The notes below the pieces were generated by a model, which saw only the letters and a list, made by a program, of their open reading frames with translations, did no database searches and had not been told where the DNA came from. 64,000 nt of DNA from Endomychus coccineus (Eukaryota > Arthropoda > Insecta > Coleoptera > Endomychidae). Shown one piece after another: positions 55,403 to 64,000 of the stretch; positions within the stretch are counted from its first letter, which is position 1; each line of letters starts with the position of its first letter. The stretch spans positions 255,937,736-256,001,735 of the forward strand of contig OY294067.1 of assembly GCA_958510875.1 (NCBI GenBank). Reading direction: 5' to 3'. Both the position numbers and the translations under genes were made by a program.

Positions 55403-56499
55403 TCTATTTCCTTAATCAATATGTTTATTGTAATGACTTCAACAATTATTATTTTTTATTAATGTGTTTGTTTTCCTGTTCTTTTTTATTTAATAGAAAA
55501 AGATGTATATATAATGTAATAACTTCATAAGGATGCAATAAATCAATAAATACTTGACACCAAAAAATTATCAAACTGAGCAATCTTGTTTCTTTGATCT
55601 TTATGTTTATACTTAGTGTGATAGAATTAGCTTTTTGGAGTTTTTAATTCTGAGTTTGGAGGAGAGAATTGCCTTAAGTAGATAATTATGATACAAATTG
55701 AAGGAACTAAAATCGAACACTTTTTGATCATCGCAAATGGTAAAAATATCCAAAACCAGTTTTACGCGTCGGACATCGTCGGATTGACTTTAAAAAAAAA
55801 CTTAATAAACTTATGCGCCGTAAAAAGACGGAAAAAATGAGCTGCGGATGAACTTGATTGGTCCAGCGGTGACCCCGCAAATTGCAAAAAACCATCTATT
55901 TTGCTCTAAATTTCAAAAATTCGTAACTCTTGTTTTTTTTAAGATTAAGAGCTGAAATTTTGATAGGTTGTAGCTTTTCTGCCCACCAAGTACCACACAA
56001 AATTTCAGCAAGATCGGATGTATACTTTTTGCAAACCGCAGCTTAATGCAAAAAAAAGCACTTTTGTAAAATGGCCCTAAAAAAGTTGTGGTGCGGTAAC
56101 GCGCTATTTTTTTTACGGGATCATCTTCAATAGATAATGAATAACTTACCAAATTTCCAACCTCTTATCTTTCGTACAAGTTGCTAAAACAATTATTTTA
56201 AATATGATATTTCGTGCGCTTGACTGTGCGGCGCGCGTGGAAAGGAGAGCCGCCGCGCTAGGCTCATAAAAAACAACAATATCTCGGGAACCCTTGCTCG
56301 AAAATCGATGTTTACATATCTTAAACCCGGTCACGTAAATAGTCGCTCGCGCACTCTATCTTAACATCTCTCTGTTTTGAACACGAATCGCAATCGATTT
56401 TGTCGTAGTCGGAAACTTGATCGAAATGGTTACCAAAACGGTTTTTTAATTTGTCCTTATATCTATAAATGGGTTCTATTGCAAATTTAGAAAATTGTG

Positions 56500-56720
56500 G
56501 AATTTATTAATTACAACAAGTAAAACTTTGGAACTAGTTTTTTGCCTCTAATTTGGGTAGTTGGTAATTTTCTTTTTTGCTTAGAAATTAAATTATTGAT
56601 CAAACATTTGTCGTAACCATTGTTCAGCGCTATTTGCTGAAGTTTCTCAACTTCGTTATTATAATTTTGCTGCGCAGGTGTCAGTATGAAACATATAATA
56701 GTGAAATACATGTCTCAGAG
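56500..56720 (-). mobile_element. Penelope-like fragment
   Basis: The minus-strand frame NNEVEKLQQIALNNGYDKCL, then LISKQKRK, corresponds to the linker block ([22 protein letters not shown]) of the copy at 39904-40581. Short and isolated. Confidence 0.55.
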
Positions 56721-57270
56721 CAATAAAAGATAATTGCTCTGAGCAATATGCAGACCATTCGGATAAAATTTCAATACATTATACAAGAGTATAATTTAAC
56801 ATCTTTCATTAGCAGTTTCCAAATCATTTCCAATACATTTTCTATTCCTTTAATTATTTACATTCAGTGAGGGAAATCGTGATCGATTAATCAAAGATTA
56901 TTTTTAGATTTATAGTCACGAATACTTTAAATAAGACTCCGTGGTTATAGTGTATATAGATCTTCTGTGAACTGTTCTAGTAAGGAATAAGTCTACAGCA
57001 CAGAGTGGTTCGATAAATTATATTCTGTGTTGATAATGTGCACACTTGGCTTGGAAAGTGACAGTTCTCTTTTAGTCTATCCTTTTTTAGTATCTGTGGT
57101 GTTGGATGCTCATGCTCAAAGTTGAATGCGAGAAGCCATTTTGTCTTACTTCGTTGTCTTGAATTTAGGGTGAAGGTGTTCGAGCGTCCTGATTTTGTGG
57201 TAATACAAAATGATTTGTATTTCGTTATTATAATACTATAAACCGTGTTTAATTGTGTGAGAAGGGAAAA

Positions 57271-60200
57271 ATGACGCAGTTCCTACCTCCCAATTTACTA
57301 GCGTTATTCGCTCCCCGTGATCCAATTCCATACATCCCCCCAGCTGCAAAATTGCCACACGAAAAAAAAAATCGTGGATACCTGGGTGTTGGAGCGTTCT
57401 TGGAGGGTTTTGAGGTAAGTGTAATATTTCTTGCGTAAATAAATTTCTTAAAACTTGAATTTCTAGGATCCTAAAGATACACCACCTCCAACAAGGGTTG
57501 AAACTCGAGAAGAACGTGTAGAAAGACGTAGAAGAGAACGGGCAGAACAAGTTGCATACAAATTGGAACAAGAAATTGCCGTTTGGGATCCTGTTTCCGC
57601 ATCAAATATAACAGCAGATCCATTCAAAACTCTATTCATTGCCAGAATCGTGAGTTCATTCTATTTGTTTTTACAATTCCGCCCGCTTATTTAACGGAAT
57701 TTAACTTCGTTGTGAATGTCTTGGAAGGAAATGTCTTATAACTGTCCTGTGTTGTTCACGAAATGGTTGGGTTCGAGGCCATTACGTTTGTAAACGCAGG
57801 AATATAAGTACTCTGCATATTCTTGTAAATAAGTCTTCATATATTTACTTCTGCAAGCAGAGTAACAATCATTCATCAGGACTCTAATTTCAAATCACTG
57901 AAATTCTTATTTAATTTCAGAACTATGATACATCTGAATCTAAACTACGAAGAGAGTTTGAAGTTTATGGACCCATCAAAAAGGTATGTGAGATTAACAT
58001 ATTTTAGATTTCTTCTACTATGTTTTGCAATATGGGGGAACTTCTTAGGTATGAAATTCTAAAGGCCTATGCAATTTGACCTCAATTTCTTACTTATTTT
58101 CAGACATTAAATATAAACCAATTAATTGTTGATTTATAGTATCTATTTTAAAAATTGAATAGAATCTGAACCTTGAATAACATAACTATTAAAAGTTTGA
58201 TTTTTACTAATTTAATAAATGAATGCAACTACACTCATTGCAAAAAGTATCACATAATTACAAAAATTAAATAAAAAAAAACAAAATATTTTGAAATTAA
58301 ATATCAATTCACATCACAATCTTTTTATAAATGTGCATCGTCTCCTTTAGATGTGCAAAAGTGTAAATTTGTAATCTTATTTTTTGAAAGGAGGATAAAA
58401 TCAACAATGAAATAATAATAATAATAATAATCTTTATTCACCTTAATAACATACAAAGTACAGAATGTAAATCAAACAAAGGATTGGTACAATGATTACT
58501 GAGACAATTGGATGTAATTAGTGTATGTGTAAGAAATATGTATAATATAATAAAAGATTTCCCATATATATAATTTATGTATGTACATTTTCCGCCCAGA
58601 AAAACATCGTTACAAATCATCAGGAGACAAAAATTCCCTGATAGAGTAAAAAGGTTTTTGTTGGAAGAATGATTTCACGCCATTCTTGAATGAATTGTAA
58701 GTGGGTTTTGATTTGATGTCAACTGGTAAAGTGTTATAAAAAACAATACATTTATAAACTGGAGATTTGCGAAACAGTGGTTTTGTGAGGAGGTAAACGG
58801 AGATTTATGGTCCTTGTGTCATGAACATCAGATTGTTGATTAAAAGTGTTGAAATATTTCCTGGTAAAGTTAACGCACTTCATAATGTAAATAGAAGGAA
58901 CAGTTAAAATTGAGTATTTCTTGAATGCTTCTCTACAACTTGCCCGGTAGTATAAGTCTAAAATTAATCTCATTAATCTCTTTTGCGATACAAGAACTCT
59001 ATTAAGATCATTGGCACAACCCCAAGATATTATATTGTAAGAAAGATGACGGTAAGCTAGTGCATAATATAGGTTGATCAGAGTTCGTTTATTTGATTTC
59101 AGTTGAAGAATTCCATAAAAAGCTTTGTTTAATTTGTTGCATACGTGTTTTATGTGATTATTGAAGCTCAAATCGGAGTTGAGCCAGGTACCCAGAAGTT
59201 TAACACTGGTTGTGAAAAGAAATGGAAATTGTTCCTTTATTAACTTAGGAATCATTCTATGGAGATGAAAATTTATACATAGTTTTTTCATTGTTCAAAA
59301 TCAAAGAGTTTTTGTTGCACCAGAACTCCATTTCTTTGCATGTCTTATGAATTTTGGTTTGTACTTCCTCAAGACATTTGCGTGAAACCGTTTTTGTTAT
59401 ATCATCTACAAACATTGTGACTATACCCTCGCTGATAATATTTGGCAAGTCATTCACAAACAGTAGGAACAATAACGCTCCCAAGACAGATCCCTGAGGA
59501 ACTCCTAGTGAAGCAGGGAATTCTTTTCATTTGCAACTGAATCAATGTGTTACATTTGGTTACTTTTCCACTAAGGATCTGTGTGGAAGCATTTTGCTTC
59601 CAAATGAGTAATTTCCCAGAACAAGCAGCTTAAATTGTGACCTTGTTGGAAGATAGATGATTGCAACAATATGTGGCTAAAATTATGGGAATCAACCAAA
59701 CCAGTATTTCTAGAGTGTTAAGAAGGTTTAGAGAAACTGGAGGTTACTTTGGAAGGCTAGTTCCAGGACTTCCGAGATTCACCACCCCCTTTAGATTTTT
59801 GTTATATATGTCTGCAAACTTTGCATAAACATCATGTTATGGCCTGATAAATTCAAAATGTTTTCTCCAGAGTCTGTAATGTCTGAATATGTATCAATTC
59901 GGTTAGAATTGTTAGAAATAGATTAAGGGAATTTGGAATCTGAACCAGAATGGCTGTTAGAAGGTTTAGAGAAACTGGCAAGTTCCACAACGTCCTAGAT
60001 GCACCATTTCTTTAGCTGATCGTTATTTACATCTGCAAGCTTTGCGTGAACTTATTCTGGCTGGAATTACAGCCAGGCAACTGCAAAATGTTGTCTCCAG
60101 AGTCTGTAATGTCTGAATATGTATCAATTTGGTTAGGAATAGATTAGGGGAATTTGGAATTGGAGCAAGAATGGCTGTTACCTCCCCATTATTAATCAGG

Positions 60201-63200
60201 ATACACTGTGTGGCACGATTAAGGTTTGCAAGAGAACATATTAATTGTGATATTAACGAACAGGCTGATGGCCTTTTTACGGATGAGTCTAGATGTTCAC
60301 TGTTTGAATCTGATAGCCCACTTCCAGTCTGTAGACATTGTAATTAGAAAAGGTTCCATTATGATATGGGGAGTAATCTGTTTTGGATGTCGCACAGAGA
60401 TAAGAGTGTTCCATAGGGGATCATTGACAGCGTTCGGTATATAAGAGAGGTTCTTAAAGAATATGTTGTGCCGTTTGTCTCAGTTATTGGAGACAATTTT
60501 GTTCTTATGCACGACAACGCCCACGCTCACGCTGCCAGAATAACTATTGAATAACTTCAATAAGATGAAGTTTTTGATTGGCCAGCAATTAGTCCCGATT
60601 TGAATCCTATGGAACATGTTTGGAACCACCTAGAAAGGCGCATGAGATCCCGTAATATCGCACCAGACAGCCTTGTTGAGCTGGAAAATGTTTTAAGAGC
60701 AGAATGGGAAATTTTAGATTTGTAGTTCATTAGGAATCTGCTATGAACCCTTCCACAAAGAATGAGAGATGTCATCAGAGCCCGAGGTTCCAATACCAGA
60801 TAGTAAAAGGTTCGAATTGTCCTCGCAACTTTTTATTTTCTATTTTCATAATTATTCCTGGTTTTTCTTTTTTTACTTTTAATCAAATGAATCACTATTA
60901 AATATTCCTTAGTTTCATTGCCTGTCATTTACGAAAACTTTTAAAAGTTAATAATATACACTTTTAGTCACAACTCATTCAGATTTAGTTTCGCTAACAC
61001 TAACTTTTTCAAACAGATATTAAAAAGTACTAACTTACCTGAAAAGAGCTAACCTAATATATAACTTTGATCTTGATCTTAGGATAGGTGGCTAGTGGAA
61101 TTTTATCTAATTATGGTTTAACCCGTTGAGGAATTTAAACTGGTAGCAAACAGAAAATCTAATTATACAAATTTATCAAGGGGGAATTATTAGGAATTTG
61201 TTGGTCATTCAATAGGCTAAGATACTTATATTTATAAATGTCTAGGGATTGCACCAAATTTAATTTCATTCTGAATGTAAAATCTTAAAGTTATGGTCAA
61301 TTGAATGTTCTGCAAAAGTTGAATCAGATTTATTATTATTAAAACTACACCTATGTTCTGTGATCTGTTTTTTAAAGGACCTTCCTGCCTGACCGTTGTA
61401 AATCTTGTACACCCCACGTTTGTCTTCATCAGATGATTTATCTTTATTATTTTTCATAAAACTAGCTAAATTATTCTGCGTTTTATATGCTAGATCAATA
61501 CCTCCATGTATGGAATACCAACATAAGAATAGCTTTGTTTTATTGTAGGCAAAACTCAGGTGCTATCATATTTTGTTGTAGTTTTGAAAATAAATAATCA
61601 TTCAGCTGCCTTTCGTACTTCTCAATTTTAAGATAGTTTCAAAAAAATATTCTTAATATCGCCCAAATAAATGCTACATCAGATTTTCAAATGGTTCATT
61701 GAAATAAATATCGATGGTGGAAACTGTTACTTTGTGATAATTTATCATATCAATAGAAGAAAACTGTTTTTATCTACGCTCGTGAAATAAGAATTTATTG
61801 TCCCACTTATTTTCCGTGAAAAGTTGATATAAAAATAAATTAAAAGTGTTTTATGCCATCAATGAAACAAATATGTTTCATACCTACCATCTTCAAGATC
61901 ATTTAAGTAGTGAATATCCTGTGTTGTTCACGAAATAGTTGATTCTAAAGCTATTACGTATGTAAACTCAGGAACATAAATACTCTGGAAATTATATGTT
62001 AATATTCCTCATGTATTAACATTTTCAGACAGAGTTACATTTTTCCATCTAATTCTGTAAATATTTTAAATAAACATTTAAAAACTCAAATAATTGATGT
62101 TAAATCGAAATTGGAAATTTTATCATCTTATAAGGATTAGATAAACATTGTTATTTATGATATAAGTGCTAAAAGTGACTTTTATTTTGTGAGAATGGAA
62201 GTTTGAGAGACGACGCCGGTGTCCCACCCTTCCAACAAAATAATCACTGTTAGCACATATACAATATTTTTTCTACTAACACCATTAAAAGTACAAATCA
62301 ACGCATTTCTTACGTTATTAAGTTGATAAAATATTTTGAAATCCAATGGTTCGTGGAGATTATTGTTGCTAGGGTAAGGGAAAGCTCGATCGTTTGAACT
62401 TCAAATCTCGTGACATGGAAAGTGTTCAAGGACATGATTTTCTCCCGGAGTGAATCGAAAAAGCCACTAGCGAGTTATGTCGTCGAAGTCAAAGCAACAG
62501 TACGAGTTTTCGTGCAATCGTTTCTTGAAATGGTGTGGTCTGAAACATGTTAGTGTCAATTTCAGTGAAATAGTGCATTTTAGCACCGGTGCTAAAAGTA
62601 AATTCCTTGTAACTCCAGTGCCTTAAAATGATATTTTAGACACGACAGCATGCGTTAAAAATTACACTTTTACTGACGTTTGTAGAAAAATATGATTTAT
62701 CTGTTACTTTGTGTTATTTCATCATCACTACAGTTTCTTGAATCTATTTACTTGCAATTTCTAACTTTAACAATGAATTAATACGATTGATATGTCACAT
62801 CTATTCATAGATAAGTTTGTGGTAGTGGCACTTTTTTGTTTTAGAATATAAAGTTACTAGCTGTAACACTTCGTTTTTGACCACTGGTACTATTATCATT
62901 ATGTTTATATAAGTATAAAAAATATCCCTCGGGCGAAGCAAAACTGCTTTCGGAGGAACTTTTGGAAGCCAGCGTATACAATATGGGTTTCTAGCGGTCC
63001 ACAAACCCGTTTGAATAGATTAGGCTACTGATCATGGGGCGTACAATGGACCCAATCCGGCGACTATGTTGTGACAATGGCTTAATTAATATCTAATATT
63101 CAAGAATAGAGGAAATATTACAGATATTCATAATATCAAATAGATCACCCAAAAAGATGAGAACAAAGTTGCTAAGAGTTGCCAGGGATTTAGAACTTGC

Positions 63201-63905
63201 TGAGTTTTGTGAAATCTCTTCGGCAACCCTTGTTTTGATTCTGTTTAAAGCCAGACTATCTATAATTACTAAGGTAGTGGAATCCTAGAGTCAAATCACG
63301 TATTTATATACACTATAGATTCAGGTTATCCTATCCTATTTAAATACAGTGAGCAACGTTGAATTGTTTGTTCAACATCTTTAAATTAATTAATACAATT
63401 CCCTATGAATTAAACCTATCAAATTTTCAGAAAATCGATGGTAGAAGCTGTTACTGGGTACTTATATCGTAATTTATCATTATGATTAAATGAAAGATTT
63501 AATACCACTTTTAATAACATGAAATAGTTACTATAGTTTCAACACCAAAGGACCATTATCAAACTGATAGTTCCTTTTGTTTTGTTTGATAATGGCACAT
63601 GTGTTGAAACTATAGTGCCGTTTGCAAGTTATTTTTAAAAGTGGTATTACAACAAAGTAATTGTTCTTTCATTTAATTGCTATCAAATTTTACTTATAAG
63701 TATTATAATTACATTTCAAATTTACTTACTCAGTATTTTTCAAATTCATATTCTGAAGAAAACCTTACAGCAATCAAAATGTCTAAATAAATCAATTTCT
63801 AATTTTGTTCTTCTAATTTCCAGATAGTGCTAATCCATAACAGTGTTAATGGTAAACCAAGAGGGTATGCTTTTATAGAATATGAACATGAGAGGGACAT
63901 GCATT
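57271..63905 (+). CDS. snRNP-U1-70K: U1 small nuclear ribonucleoprotein 70 kDa, partial
   Basis: U1-70K binds stem-loop I of U1 snRNA through an RRM and acts in 5' splice-site recognition in the nucleus. Exons here: 57271-57414, 57467-57649, 57921-57983, 63824-63905, in frame. The N-terminus [20 protein letters not shown] is the near-invariant family start. Next come the arginine-rich helix region ([18 protein letters not shown]), the RNP2 motif LFIARI (to residue 109) and RNP1 RGYAFIEY (143-150). The last visible exon stops at EHERDMH, phase 1, donor GTGAGT at 63906; the rest of the RRM and the RS-rich tail are beyond the edge. The 5.84-kb intron 3 splits the RRM and carries LINE, Tc1 and Penelope-like debris. 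Confidence 0.97.
57749..57900. repeat. dispersed repeat, copy a
   Basis: GTGTTGTTCACGAAATGGTT onward matches 61919-62050 (GTGTTGTTCACGAAATAGTT onward) for about 120 bp with substitutions. Both lie in U1-70K introns. The minus strand has CTGATGA near 57877, as in the hammerhead-like cores, without the rest. Confidence 0.55.
58410..59520 (-). mobile_element. 5'-truncated LINE (non-LTR retrotransposon)
   Basis: Minus-strand frames give the reverse transcriptase palm: [20 protein letters not shown], then [13 protein letters not shown] (the usual A/VDD), then, frame-shifted, [27 protein letters not shown] and a conserved C-terminal region to 58752. The 3' end runs to an ATT/AAT microsatellite at 58411-58431, a common LINE tail. 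No endonuclease; truncated and broken. Confidence 0.85.
59640..60801 (+). pseudogene. Tc1-like transposase pseudogene
   Basis: Pieces in several frames: [19 protein letters not shown] (DNA-binding domain, about 59670), [15 protein letters not shown] and [10 protein letters not shown] (first catalytic D) near 60210-60300, [24 protein letters not shown] (second D), [18 protein letters not shown] and [10 protein letters not shown] to a stop at 60801. Frameshifts and stops abound, and about 220 bp is internally duplicated (59867-59955 repeated at 60088-60175). Confidence 0.88.
61230..61915 (-). mobile_element. Penelope-like fragment with terminal repeat
   Basis: Minus-strand frame (61457-61266): [39 protein letters not shown], the GIY-YIG endonuclease with its CxxC/YIG part deleted. 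Upstream, 61709-61915 contains a segment like the arm at 39577 (CGATGGTGGAA then TAATTTATCAT) and a GAAACA-type tip. Confidence 0.7.
61919..62050. repeat. dispersed repeat, copy b
   Basis: Counterpart of 57749-57900. Confidence 0.55.
62051..63425. other. U1-70K intron 3, distal part
   Basis: No gene recognised. GGGCGTACAATGGACCC at 63037-63053 is the inverse of a segment near 7196-7212 (GGGTCCATTGTGCGCCCC), suggesting a dispersed repeat. Confidence 0.4.
63430..63690. repeat. Penelope terminal-repeat hairpin
   Basis: Two arms related to the 39570-41175 arms lie head to head without any coding body: 63430-63560 and 63585-63690. Hammerhead-like cores remain in both (minus 63562-63537; plus 63586-63610, TTGATAA, GGCAC/GTGTT, GAAAC). 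Resembles a minimal non-autonomous derivative. Confidence 0.65.
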
Positions 63906-64000
63906 GTGAGTACATACGGATTTTTAAACATGGAACATTTTCAACAGAACCACTTTAATTAAATCGACTCTGTGCGTTAAAAAAAGAATGCGACACCTGT

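Noticed and set aside
58411..58431. AAT microsatellite as an independent locus
   Set aside because: It is at the expected 3' end of the truncated LINE and is best read as its tail.

Overview
The window is AT-rich eukaryotic DNA, most probably from an insect nuclear genome. Five conserved single-copy genes could be assembled exon by exon, using in-frame joins, GT-AG (once GC-AG) splice sites and recognisable protein families. The short exons, introns of up to about 8 kb, and the mix of Penelope-like, Tc1/mariner, hAT, P-like and Harbinger elements fit an arthropod. The order or species cannot be fixed from sequence alone.

Gene layout: SND1 (Tudor-SN), minus strand, 17173 down to 2891, runs off the left edge without its Tudor domain. 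PMS2, plus strand, 22532-32969, is complete (8 exons, 759 aa) and divergent from SND1. GRWD1, minus strand, 49980 down to 36205, is complete (5 exons, 441 aa) and convergent with PMS2. Nurim, plus strand, 53694-54910, is complete (5 exons, 250 aa) and divergent from GRWD1. The U1 snRNP 70K gene, plus strand, from 57271, has its first four exons here and runs off the right edge. The five genes do unrelated housekeeping jobs (RNA-induced silencing/RNA binding, mismatch repair, ribosome/chromatin assembly, nuclear envelope, splicing), so the linkage is not an operon-like unit.

Nearly everything else is mobile DNA in introns and intergenic spacers: one uninterrupted D,D36D transposase in an element with matching inverted ends and a TA duplication (33319-34630); a second mariner-type copy killed by a frameshift and loss of the first catalytic Asp (8137-9421); a 3.4-kb hAT element with a perfect 8-bp duplication placed 28 bp from a GRWD1 splice donor and itself carrying another insertion; two P-like elements with THAP-type exons and 8-bp duplications; a Harbinger remnant; a Tc1 pseudogene; LINE tails; a SINE; several foldback or long-TIR elements; and many Penelope-like fragments whose terminal repeats sit in inverted pairs and carry hammerhead-ribozyme-like cores.

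The most unusual signal is a set of very short palindromic insertions. Two copies of the same 28-bp palindrome (22081-22108 and 52286-52313) are each flanked by a different, perfect 8-bp direct repeat, as if a 28-bp sequence made only of two fused transposon ends had been inserted. A second palindrome family (20539-20566, and the one split by the P-like element at 52371-53459) and a 21-bp palindrome made of the P-like terminal bases (21528-21548) look like related products.
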